DNA from: Stutzerimonas azotifigens
Lineage (GTDB): Bacteria > Pseudomonadota > Gammaproteobacteria > Pseudomonadales > Pseudomonadaceae
Reading direction: 5' to 3'
DNA length: 64,000 bases
Assembly: GCF_013522725.1 (NCBI RefSeq)
Contig: NZ_JAAMRF010000003.1
Location: 124,001 to 188,000 of the forward strand
Made by a program: the position numbers and the translations under genes. The notes below the pieces were generated by a model. That model had not been told where the DNA came from, did no database searches, and saw only the letters and a program-made list of their open reading frames with translations. Of the stretch, positions 56,680 through 64,000 are shown piece by piece. The first letter of the stretch is position 1, and each line of letters begins with the position of its first letter.

Positions 56680-58901
56680 CGGTTGAACAGGCCTCTGAGT
56701 GCATCCTTCAGGTCTGGCGAGACCTTGTCGCCGAGCTTCTCTTCGATCTTTTCGTTGAGCTTGTCGCCGGCGAGCTTGGCCGCGACCTTGCCCAGGGCAT
56801 CCTGATCGAGGCGGCAGGCCTTGGCGCCGATTTCCAGCGGGCCGCGGCAACGCAGCGGCCACTCGATACCGGCGTAGCGCTGGTTGACCTCGCAGGCCGG
56901 GTCTGGCATCTCGCCCTTGTCGCCTTCGATGAGGATGCCGATGCGGTAGTCCAGGCCCAGCACGCGCAGGTCCAGATCGCCGTTGCCGTTGACTGTCATT
57001 CCCGGGATGCTCGCCTTCAGGTCCGGGTTGGTCGCCACGCCGTTGCGTAGCACCAGGTTGCCTCGCAGCGCGCGGAACGGGGTGTCCTGGCTGCGCGGTT
57101 CGCTGGAGAGGCTCTTGCGATTGAGGGTGGCGATGGCTCGGCACAGCTGCTGTTCGAGGTTGGCGTCGACCAGCACGCCGTTGTTCACGGTAAAGCCAAG
57201 CGTGCCGTTGAGCCCGTCGATCCAGGCCCGCTCGCTGTTGCCCTGGGTGCGCAGGTCGGCGTTGAGGTCGAGCAGGCCGCGAACCGTCGGCTTCTGGCCC
57301 TGACTTTCCAGCAGGCGCTCGACCGGCACCCGGCTGATGCGCTTGGTGACTGTCAGCGCGGGGATCTGTGGGCGCACGTCCACGGTCGCGTTGGCTTCGA
57401 GGCGACCATTGTAGAGGTTGCCGCGCATTTCCTCGAGGGTGATCAGGCCGCCGAGGCTGTTGACCTTGAGACTGAACGCTTCGAGAGGCAGCTTCTTCAC
57501 CACGAGGCTGTCGACGACCAGGTTGATGCGGCTGTCGAGCTTGCGCAGCGTGGCAATGGGCAGCACATCGGCTTCGCTCCAGGCGTGCTGGGTAGGCTTA
57601 TCCGGCAGTGGGGTGGTGCCGTTGCCGACCGCAGCCGCTTCGGTGCTGCGCACCTGATCCTGTCGTGCGGCACTGGCGGCCTTGCTCTGCTCGTTGTCCG
57701 GCGGCAGGTAGCGGTCTAGATTGAGGCGGTCGCCCTTGAGCGTGACACGCAGGGCCTGGGTGCTGAAGTTGGCGATGCCGAGCTGGCCGGTGAAGGTGCT
57801 GTCGTCGAGCTTCAGGGTGGCGTCTTCGAGCATCAGGCTGTTGGCGGTGCCGCTGAGACGAGTGACCAGTTCGGCTTTTTCAAGGGTCTTGCCATCGGCC
57901 ATGGGCGGCAACTGCTGGCCGACTCCGTCGAGAAACTCGCGCAGGTTGAACTGGGCGATGGACAGCGCACCGGCGATCTTCGGTTCGCTTTCGAGCTCGC
58001 GCACCTTGAGTTCGCCCAGGCCGCGCAACTGGTTGGCGGAGAATTTCAGGCTGTTCCATTCGGCGATCTGCGCGGCACGGTCGACCAGCAACTGGCCCTG
58101 GGCGCTGAATGCGAGGGTCTTGCCGTTCAGCGGCTCGCCGGAGGCTTCGCCGGACAGGCGCAGGTCTTCGAGGGAGTAGCGCAGCAGTTGATTGTCGAAG
58201 CGCAGGTTGCCCTGCAGTTCGGTGCGCGCACGCATAACCGGCTGGTTGCTGCCGAAGAAGGCGCTGAGTTTCAGGGGAATGGTCGCGCCTTCGCGGATGG
58301 CGCCGGTGCTCAGCTCGATGCTTTCGGCGCTAAGCTGCTGGCCGCTGCGTGCGTCATGGTAGGTGACGCGTGCATCGCTGATGGCCAGGCTGTCGATATC
58401 GAGCTTGAGCGGTTTGCGGCGAGCCGGCTCGGCCTCGGCAGGCTCCGGCTGTTCGGTCTGGGGCTCGGCGGGAGAGGTGTCGGCGCGCGCCTGGCCCGCC
58501 GGCTGGCCAACGCCTTCCCAATTGCCATGGCCGTTCTCGTCGCGCACCAGGGTCAGGTTCAGGCCGTTGACCGTGATGTCGCTCATCTGCACTTCGCGGC
58601 GCAGCAACGGCATCACACGCACCGAGAGACCGAGCATGCGCAGATCGGCGAAAGGCTGCTCCGGCGTCTGGACACTGGCCAGGGTGGTCTCGTGCAGTTC
58701 CAGGCCCAGCCAGGGGAACAGGCTCCAGCCAATGTCGCCGTTGATGGTCAGCTCCAGCCCGGCCCGCTCGCGTGCCAGCTGCTGGATCTCGTCCTTGTAG
58801 TCGTTGGGATCGAACAGGTGAGTCAGCGCGAAGCCCAGTGCCACCAGTATCAGTAGCAATCCGAGAATGACCAGACCCAGGATCTTGCCCAGCGCTTTCA
58901 T
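56676..58901 (-). CDS. AsmA-family protein
   Basis: Large envelope protein (741 residues) of the AsmA family, anchored by one N-terminal helix (about 3-25), with the rest in the periplasm. HLFDPNDYKDEIQQLARERAGLELTINGDIGWSLFPWLGLEL is the conserved N-terminal block, and the C-terminal NGVLVDANLEQQLCRAIATLN region is the AsmA_2 domain. This family is now thought to help phospholipid transport and outer-membrane biogenesis. ATG 58901 with AAGGGA nearby is preferred. First gene of the asmA-mutY-yggX unit. Confidence 0.93.
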   Translation of the reverse strand: MKALGKILGLVILGLLLILVALGFALTHLFDPNDYKDEIQQLARERAGLELTINGDIGWSLFPWLGLELHETTLASVQTPEQPFADLRMLGLSVRVMPLLRREVQMSDITVNGLNLTLVRDENGHGNWEGVGQPAGQARADTSPAEPQTEQPEPAEAEPARRKPLKLDIDSLAISDARVTYHDARSGQQLSAESIELSTGAIREGATIPLKLSAFFGSNQPVMRARTELQGNLRFDNQLLRYSLEDLRLSGEASGEPLNGKTLAFSAQGQLLVDRAAQIAEWNSLKFSANQLRGLGELKVRELESEPKIAGALSIAQFNLREFLDGVGQQLPPMADGKTLEKAELVTRLSGTANSLMLEDATLKLDDSTFTGQLGIANFSTQALRVTLKGDRLNLDRYLPPDNEQSKAASAARQDQVRSTEAAAVGNGTTPLPDKPTQHAWSEADVLPIATLRKLDSRINLVVDSLVVKKLPLEAFSLKVNSLGGLITLEEMRGNLYNGRLEANATVDVRPQIPALTVTKRISRVPVERLLESQGQKPTVRGLLDLNADLRTQGNSERAWIDGLNGTLGFTVNNGVLVDANLEQQLCRAIATLNRKSLSSEPRSQDTPFRALRGNLVLRNGVATNPDLKASIPGMTVNGNGDLDLRVLGLDYRIGILIEGDKGEMPDPACEVNQRYAGIEWPLRCRGPLEIGAKACRLDQDALGKVAAKLAGDKLNEKIEEKLGDKVSPDLKDALRGLFNR

Positions 58902-59014
58902 GGAGAGTCCCTTTGTGAGGTGTGGCAAAAGTGGCGAGTATAACGCCGACCCGTGACGGCGGTAGGCGCGGCTGGTTTGGAACGCCTGGCCAAGTACCGG
59001 TTCCGCTGCTGCGG

Positions 59015-59419
59015 CTAGAGCTGCAGGGGCTGCAGCGGCAGATGCACGCGCGCGGCCAGCGCCTGGGCTTCCAAGTGATCGGTCGGCGCGCCCAGGCGCA
59101 GGGTCTTGCCGGCTTCGCTGCTCAGGCGTTCGGCCTCATCGAGCAGGCGCCTGCCGACGCCGCGGCGGCGGGTGACCCGCCGCACGCACAGGTGCGACAG
59201 TTGCCAGGTCTGCTCGCCGGGTTGCAGCAAGGCCGCGCCCAGCAGTCGGTCGTTGAAGCGCCCGGCGATCAGACGACCACTGGCCAGGCCTGCCTCGATG
59301 AGTGCTTCGGCACTGGCGTAGGGGAGGAGCAGCCAGGCCGGTGCGTCGGCGTAAATTTTTGCCAGGTCGATGCGATCCTGGGCTGAGGGAGTGCCGACGG
59401 CTTCGACGAGTACAGGCAT
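59015..59419 (-). CDS. PanZ/PanM-like GNAT acetyltransferase
   Basis: Single-domain GNAT protein (134 residues). Near residue 15 it has [10 protein letters not shown] and near residue 80 [18 protein letters not shown] (acetyl-CoA loop), which resemble the same positions of E. coli PanM/PanZ, the factor that activates aspartate decarboxylase PanD for pantothenate synthesis. The loop residues R-R-x-G-V-G are intact. The frame extends far upstream, but ATG 59419 ([12 protein letters not shown]) gives a normal GNAT length and avoids antisense of hisB/hisH. It is divergent from hisB. Confidence 0.75.
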   Translation of the reverse strand: MPVLVEAVGTPSAQDRIDLAKIYADAPAWLLLPYASAEALIEAGLASGRLIAGRFNDRLLGAALLQPGEQTWQLSHLCVRRVTRRRGVGRRLLDEAERLSSEAGKTLRLGAPTDHLEAQALAARVHLPLQPLQL

Positions 59420-59536
59420 GACAGGCTCCGGAACGGGGTTGCCAGTGTACCCCAGCCCATGCACGGCGGTAGCCGGGGGAGGCGGCGCACGCCTATAATG
59501 GCAGCCTTTTTCCCGATCGCTTTTGTGGAGCAGGTG

Positions 59537-60130
59537 ATGGCCGAACGTACGGCATTCGTCGAGCGCAACACCCTGGAAACCCAGATCAAGGCCTCGATCA
59601 ATCTGGATGGTACCGGCAAGGCGCGTTTCGCCATTGGTGTGCCCTTCCTGGAGCACATGCTCGACCAGATCGCCCGCCACGGGCTGATCGATCTGGACAT
59701 CGAGTGCAAGGGCGACCTGGAAATCGACGACCACCACACCGTCGAGGACGTGGGTATCACCCTCGGCCAGGCGTTCGCCAAGGCCGTCGGTGACAAGAAG
59801 GGCATCGTCCGCTACGGCCACTCCTACGTACCGCTCGACGAGGCGCTGTCCCGCGTCGTGATCGACTTCTCCGGTCGCCCGGGCCTGCACATGAACGTGC
59901 CCTATACCCGCGCGGTGGTTGGCCGCTTCGATGTCGACCTGTTCCAGGAGTTCTTCCAGGGCTTCGTCAATCACGCCCTTGTCACGCTGCACATCGACAA
60001 CCTGCGTGGCATCAATACCCATCACCAGATCGAGACGGTGTTCAAGGCGTTCGGCCGTGCGCTGCGCATGGCGGTGACGCTCGACGAGCGCATGGCCGGG
60101 CAGATGCCGTCGACCAAGGGATGCCTGTAA
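59537..60130 (+). CDS. hisB: Imidazoleglycerol-phosphate dehydratase
   Basis: Dehydratase of histidine biosynthesis (197 residues), the monofunctional form without a phosphatase domain. The two metal-binding His motifs are [11 protein letters not shown] (near 70) and [18 protein letters not shown] (near 165). The ATG at 59537 is preceded by GGAGCAGGTG. The hisH start codon follows immediately. It starts the operon hisB-hisH-DUF2164-hisA-hisF. Confidence 0.97.
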   Translation: MAERTAFVERNTLETQIKASINLDGTGKARFAIGVPFLEHMLDQIARHGLIDLDIECKGDLEIDDHHTVEDVGITLGQAFAKAVGDKKGIVRYGHSYVPLDEALSRVVIDFSGRPGLHMNVPYTRAVVGRFDVDLFQEFFQGFVNHALVTLHIDNLRGINTHHQIETVFKAFGRALRMAVTLDERMAGQMPSTKGCL

Positions 60131-60769
60131 ATGCAGACGGTAGCCGTCATTGACTACGGCATGGGCAACCTGCACTCGGTGGCCAAGGCGCTCGAGCACG
60201 TCGGTGCCGGCCGCGTGCAGGTCACCAGCGATGCGCGGGTGATTCGCGAGGCCGACCGGGTGGTGTTTCCCGGCGTCGGTGCGATCCGTGACTGCATGGC
60301 CGAGATCCGCCGCCTGGGCTTCGATGAGCTGGTGCGCGAGGTCAGCGTCGACCGTCCGTTCCTCGGCATCTGCGTCGGCATGCAGGCGCTGATGGAGCGC
60401 AGCGAAGAGAATGGCGGCGTCGATTGCATCGGCCTGTTCCCCGGCCAGGTGCGCTTCTTCGGCAAGGATCTGGAAGAAGATGGCGAGGCGCTGAAGGTCC
60501 CCCACATGGGTTGGAACGAGGTCAAGCAGGCCGTCGACCATCCGCTGTGGCACAGCATTCCCGATAATGGGCGCTTCTATTTCGTCCACAGCTATTACAT
60601 CGACGCCGGCAACCCGCGCCAGGTCGTTGGCCGCGGCCACTACGGCAAGGATTTCGCCGCCGCGCTGGCCGACGGTTCGCGCTTTGCCGTGCAGTTCCAC
60701 CCCGAGAAGAGCCACACCCACGGTCTGCAGCTGCTGCAGAACTTTGCCGCCTGGGACGGGCGCTGGTAG
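60131..60769 (+). CDS. hisH: Imidazole glycerol phosphate synthase glutaminase subunit
   Basis: Class-I glutamine amidotransferase (212 residues) that feeds ammonia to HisF. The catalytic Cys is in [12 protein letters not shown] (near 81), and His and Glu are in [11 protein letters not shown] (near 193). [13 protein letters not shown] is the family N-terminus. It abuts hisB with no gap and precedes a DUF2164 gene by 20 bases. Confidence 0.97.
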   Translation: MQTVAVIDYGMGNLHSVAKALEHVGAGRVQVTSDARVIREADRVVFPGVGAIRDCMAEIRRLGFDELVREVSVDRPFLGICVGMQALMERSEENGGVDCIGLFPGQVRFFGKDLEEDGEALKVPHMGWNEVKQAVDHPLWHSIPDNGRFYFVHSYYIDAGNPRQVVGRGHYGKDFAAALADGSRFAVQFHPEKSHTHGLQLLQNFAAWDGRW

Positions 60770-60789
60770 CTCATGGAAGCTGGACGCGC

Positions 60790-61050
60790 ATGAGTCGCGC
60801 ACGCCACAAGCCGCCGATCCTGACCCTCGACCAGGCACAGGAGCAAGCGGCGGTACAGGCGATTCAGGCATTTCTGCAGGAGCGTTTCGAACTCGATGTC
60901 GGCTCGTTCGAAGCGCTCGAACTGCTCGAGATGCTTGGCCGCGAGGTGGCTCCGCACTTTTACAACAAGGCGATCTTCGACGTGCAGACGCACCTGAAAG
61001 ACAGGTTCGAAAGCATCGAAAGCGATCTTTGGGCGCTCGAGAAGAGCTGA
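60790..61050 (+). CDS. DUF2164 family protein in the his operon
   Basis: Small cytoplasmic protein (86 residues) of the DUF2164 type, mostly helical and acidic ([27 protein letters not shown], then [31 protein letters not shown]). Function unknown. It sits between hisH and hisA, 20 bases after one and 26 before the other, so it is co-transcribed with histidine genes, but nothing in it suggests an enzyme of that pathway. Confidence 0.88.
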   Translation: MSRARHKPPILTLDQAQEQAAVQAIQAFLQERFELDVGSFEALELLEMLGREVAPHFYNKAIFDVQTHLKDRFESIESDLWALEKS

Positions 61051-61076
61051 CCCCTAACTCGACAGAGCAGGTTCAT

Positions 61077-61820
61077 ATGCTGATCATCCCCGCAATCGAT
61101 CTTAAAGACGGTGCCTGCGTGCGCCTGCGTCAGGGCCGTATGGACGATTCGACGGTATTTTCCGACGATCCCGTGAGCATGGCGGCCAAGTGGGTCGAAG
61201 CCGGCTGCCGCCGCCTGCACCTGGTCGACCTCAACGGCGCCTTCGAGGGCCAGCCGGTCAATGGTGAAGTGGTCACGGCGATCGCCAGGCGCTTCCCGCA
61301 GTTGCCGATCCAGATCGGCGGCGGCATCCGCTCGCTCGAGACCATCGAGCATTACGTCAAGGCCGGCGTGAGCTACGTGATCATCGGCACCAAGGCGGTG
61401 AAGGAGCCGGAGTTCGTCGCCGAGGCCTGCCGCGCCTTCCCCGGCCGGGTGATCGTCGGACTGGATGCCAAAGACGGCTTCGTCGCTACCGACGGCTGGG
61501 CCGAGGTCAGCGGGCTGCAGGTGGTGGATCTGGCCAAGCGTTTCGAAGCCGATGGCGTCTCGGCGATCGTCTACACCGACATCGCCCGCGACGGCATGAT
61601 GCAGGGCTGCAACGTCCCGGCCACCGCGGCGCTGGCCAATGCCACGCGCATTCCGGTGATCGCTTCGGGCGGCATCCACAACATCGGCGACATCCAGGCG
61701 CTGCTCGACGCCGGTGCGCCGGGGATCGTCGGGGCGATCACCGGGCGCGCCATCTACGAAGGTACGCTGGACGTCGCCGAAGCGCAGGCGATCTGCGACC
61801 TGAAGTACAAAGTCGAATAA
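61077..61820 (+). CDS. hisA: ProFAR isomerase HisA
   Basis: TIM-barrel isomerase (247 residues) converting ProFAR to PRFAR. The catalytic Asp residues are in [16 protein letters not shown] (near 8) and [12 protein letters not shown] (near 165). Phosphate loops are IGGGIRSLE and [13 protein letters not shown] 61077 begins MLIIPAIDL as expected; the frame is open upstream but is shadow. Confidence 0.97.
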   Translation: MLIIPAIDLKDGACVRLRQGRMDDSTVFSDDPVSMAAKWVEAGCRRLHLVDLNGAFEGQPVNGEVVTAIARRFPQLPIQIGGGIRSLETIEHYVKAGVSYVIIGTKAVKEPEFVAEACRAFPGRVIVGLDAKDGFVATDGWAEVSGLQVVDLAKRFEADGVSAIVYTDIARDGMMQGCNVPATAALANATRIPVIASGGIHNIGDIQALLDAGAPGIVGAITGRAIYEGTLDVAEAQAICDLKYKVE

Positions 61821-61890
61821 GCAGCTCGAGGCAGGAGCCGCTGCATGCTCCTGGCTCAGTTGCGGCTTCCAGCTCTTTGCGGAGAAAAGC

Positions 61891-62661
61891 ATGGCCCTCG
61901 CCAAACGCATCATCCCCTGCCTCGACGTGGACAACGGTCGTGTGGTCAAGGGCGTCAAGTTCGAGAACATCCGCGACGCCGGCGATCCGGTGGAGATCGC
62001 CCGCCGCTACGACGAGCAGGGCGCCGACGAGATCACCTTCCTGGACATCACCGCCAGCGTCGATAACCGTGACACCACCCTGCACACCGTCGAGCGCATG
62101 GCCAGCCAGGTCTTCATCCCGCTCACCGTGGGCGGCGGCGTGCGCAGCGTGCAGGACATCCGCAACCTGCTCAACGCGGGCGCCGACAAAGTCTCGATCA
62201 ACACCGCCGCGGTATTCAATCCGGAGTTCGTCGGCGAAGCGGCGCAGCGCTTCGGCTCGCAGTGCATCGTCGTGGCCATCGATGCCAAGAAGGTGTCCGC
62301 CGAAGGCGAGACGCCGCGCTGGGAAATCTTCACCCATGGCGGGCGTAAGCCCACCGGGCTCGATGCGGTGGGCTGGGCGCAGAAGATGGAAGCCCTCGGC
62401 GCCGGCGAGATCCTGCTGACCAGCATGGATCAGGACGGCATGAAGAACGGCTTCGACCTCGGCGTGACCTGCGCCATCAGCGAGGCGGTTCGTATCCCCG
62501 TGATCGCGTCGGGCGGCGTCGGCAACCTTCAGCACCTGGCTGATGGCATTCTTCACGGCAAGGCCGATGCGGTGCTGGCCGCGAGCATCTTCCACTTCGG
62601 TGAATACACCGTCCCCGAGGCCAAGGCCTACCTGGCGAGCTGTGGCATCGTGATGCGCTGA
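61891..62661 (+). CDS. hisF: Imidazole glycerol phosphate synthase cyclase subunit
   Basis: TIM-barrel cyclase (256 residues) that with HisH makes IGP and AICAR. Catalytic Asp residues are in [16 protein letters not shown] (near 11) and [10 protein letters not shown] (near 130). Phosphate loops [10 protein letters not shown] and [11 protein letters not shown] are present. It follows hisA by 70 bases. Confidence 0.97.
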   Translation: MALAKRIIPCLDVDNGRVVKGVKFENIRDAGDPVEIARRYDEQGADEITFLDITASVDNRDTTLHTVERMASQVFIPLTVGGGVRSVQDIRNLLNAGADKVSINTAAVFNPEFVGEAAQRFGSQCIVVAIDAKKVSAEGETPRWEIFTHGGRKPTGLDAVGWAQKMEALGAGEILLTSMDQDGMKNGFDLGVTCAISEAVRIPVIASGGVGNLQHLADGILHGKADAVLAASIFHFGEYTVPEAKAYLASCGIVMR

Positions 62662-62782
62662 CGCCACGGCCGCTCCCCTTCCTGTTTACCGATGCAGCCG
62701 CGTTCACGCGCGGCGCAGGGAAGCTTTTTTCATCAAAAGGATGCGCCTGCTGTCTGGGCGCGCATTAAAGAGGAACCTGGCA

Positions 62783-63535
62783 ATGCCCCGTCGTATGCTG
62801 ATCGGCCTGATCGGCGCCCTGCTTTTCATCTCGGCCGCCCATGCCGAAATTCCCGCCAACTACAAGGTCGATCTGCTGACCGAGAACTTCCCGCCCTACA
62901 ACATGGCGCCCAACGGGAAAAATTTCGCCCAGGGCGATGCCGTGTCCGGTATCGCGGCGGATATCGTGCGGGAGATGTTCCGGCGTGCCGGGGTGGACTA
63001 CACCCTGACGCTGCGTTTCCCATGGGAGCGCCTTTATGCAACGGCGCTGGAAACGCCCGACTATGGCCTTTTCGTGATGGCGCGCCTGCCCGAACGTGAG
63101 GCGTCGTTCAAATGGGTAGGGCCGATCGGGCCGGATGATTGGGTGCTGTTGGCGCGAGGCGACAGTCGCATCAGCCTGAACTCCCTGGCACAGGCCAAGG
63201 CATTCAACGTGGGTGCCTACAAGGGCGACGCGATAGCTGAGCACCTGCTTAAGCAGGGGCTGGAACCGATGCTCGCGCTGCGCGATCAGGAAAACGCGAC
63301 GAAGCTGGCTGCCGGGGAGATAGACCTCTGGGCGACAGGCGATCCGGCAGGACGCTATCTGGCGCGTCAGCAGCATGTCACCGGCTTCAAGACGGTGCTG
63401 AGTTTCAACCGGGCCGAACTGTTCTTGGCGCTCAATCGCGAAGTGCCGGATGCGGTGGTCGGGCAGCTACAAAAAGCACTGGACGAGATGCGAGCCGAGG
63501 GCTTCGTCGACGCTGTGAATCAGCGCTACCTCTGA
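62783..63535 (+). CDS. Periplasmic solute-binding protein (SBP family 3-like), first tandem copy
   Basis: Secreted binding protein (250 residues) with a signal peptide (ending AAHA-EIP). YKVDLLTENFPPYNMAPNG and IAADIVREMFRRAGVDYTLTLRFPWERLYATAL mark a family-3 solute-binding fold found in pseudomonads without a cognate ABC permease. The ligand is unknown. ATG 62783 follows AAAGAGGAACC. The start of a closely similar gene lies 329 bases downstream, indicating tandem duplication. Confidence 0.88.
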   Translation: MPRRMLIGLIGALLFISAAHAEIPANYKVDLLTENFPPYNMAPNGKNFAQGDAVSGIAADIVREMFRRAGVDYTLTLRFPWERLYATALETPDYGLFVMARLPEREASFKWVGPIGPDDWVLLARGDSRISLNSLAQAKAFNVGAYKGDAIAEHLLKQGLEPMLALRDQENATKLAAGEIDLWATGDPAGRYLARQQHVTGFKTVLSFNRAELFLALNREVPDAVVGQLQKALDEMRAEGFVDAVNQRYL

Positions 63536-63540
63536 CGTTG

Positions 63541-63570
63541 ACGCCTCATGCGCTTGCGCGTGAGGCGTTT
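63541..63570 (+). terminator. Terminator after the first binding-protein gene
   Basis: A 13-bp stem (63541-63553 with 63556-63568, one G-U pair) is followed by TTT and then TTTT within ten bases. Confidence 0.75.
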
Positions 63571-63863
63571 CAGTTTTGCACGCCCTGCAATGGGGCGTGC
63601 ACGCCGTGACCGCAAGCGAATGCACGGTATTGGAACCATCAGCCGGGCGCTGACAACTTCCATTCAAGATTCTCCATTACCCTATCCTCTCGCCTCGGCG
63701 TGCGGCGCCCTGGCACTATGCCACCTGCGCTGTACATGGCAGTCACACGTGTCTCCTGGTGTAAAACTTGCTTTCGCCAGACGACGACAACTGCCTGGCG
63801 CCAAGGCGTCGACATAACAAAGACAATTTAAGTGCTCTGCACATCGAAACTATGGGGTCCACC
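63571..63863. other. Intergenic region before second binding-protein gene
   Basis: The 293 bases between the terminator and the next start codon hold lower-GC sequence with no gene. A promoter for the second copy is expected here, but I cannot assign one with confidence. Confidence 0.35.
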
Positions 63864-64000
63864 ATGCTCAAGCGAATCCAGTCCATCTTGTTGCTGGCGC
63901 TCATCGCCACCGCCGCCAAGGCCGAGTTGCCGGACGGCTATCAGGTCATCGTCCTGACTGAAAATTTCCCGCCTTTCAACATGTCGGTCGACAACAAGAA
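63864..64000 (+). CDS. Periplasmic solute-binding protein, second tandem copy (cut by window end)
   Basis: Only the first 45 residues are in the window. A signal peptide ends AAKA-ELP, then GYQVIVLTENFPPFNMSVDN follows, which closely parallels the mature start of the preceding gene (NYKVDLLTENFPPYNMAPNG). It is clearly a paralogue. The start ATG 63864 is the first of the homologous frame. Confidence 0.85.
   Translation, partial: MLKRIQSILLLALIATAAKAELPDGYQVIVLTENFPPFNMSVDNK

Overview
The window is high-GC gammaproteobacterial DNA whose gene content and order fit the genus Pseudomonas in the broad sense; the Stutzerimonas (P. stutzeri) group is my best guess. The grounds are the dctP-Q-M/dctD/dctB block beside rhamnose genes, the tRNA-Phe/yggX/mutY/asmA block, hisB-hisH-DUF2164-hisA-hisF, the tandem periplasmic binding proteins after hisF, and a Pseudomonas-type REP pair. 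From memory, both ends of the window resemble the P. aeruginosa PAO1 region between about PA5137 and PA5169. There rmlB lies close to tRNA-Thr; here about 36 kb separates them.

Layout. 1-1.3 kb: a secreted hypothetical protein (cut by the window edge) and a 2OG-Fe(II) oxygenase. 1.3-8.1 kb (minus): a complete C4-dicarboxylate TRAP transporter (dctP, dctQ, dctM) with its two-component regulators DctB/DctD and a textbook sigma-54 promoter in front of dctP. 8.1-11.6 kb (minus): dTDP-L-rhamnose synthesis in the order rfbB-A-C-D. 11.7-16.1 kb: yceH and a four-gene MCE-type lipid transport operon (STAS-permease, ATPase, MCE protein, lipoprotein). 16.1-20.4 kb (minus): an OprD porin and a second TRAP transporter. 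20.4-33.6 kb: a catabolic locus divergent from that transporter. It holds an SDR, an APH-type kinase, a SurE phosphatase, an acyl-CoA ligase, an AraC regulator, a second SDR, a thiolase and DoxX, followed by a large secreted hydrolase, a lipoprotein hydrolase and the murein endopeptidase MepA. 33.7-40.6 kb: a small exported protein, DNA polymerase II, a MucD-type protease, a MetQ-like binding protein and a trans-sulfuration enzyme. 40.7-47.6 kb: short accessory modules (SDR, PhnB-like protein, OhrR/MarR with a divergent hydrolase, GMC oxidoreductase, FAD monooxygenase, a SnoaL-like gene with a truncated SDR, HxlR) ending beside tRNA-Thr. 47.7-55.6 kb: a methyltransferase, an amino-acid ABC transporter, a DUF4124 protein, a BCCT carrier, tRNA-Phe and yggX. 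55.6-64 kb: mutY, asmA, a PanZ-like acetyltransferase, late histidine biosynthesis genes and two tandem binding proteins.

The most distinctive unit is 16.1-32.8 kb. The porin, TRAP importer, CoA ligase, two dehydrogenases, thiolase and two exported hydrolases make sense as one uptake-and-degradation route for an ester-derived carboxylate. The tightly overlapped kinase-SurE-ligase trio is unusual. It recalls pathways that phosphorylate hydroxyacyl-CoA (LvaA, ACAD10/11), but here a phosphatase is present and no acyl-CoA dehydrogenase is. This functional reading is inference.

High GC produces many long antisense open frames; these were treated as shadows. No CRISPR array, rRNA, insertion sequence or prophage was seen.
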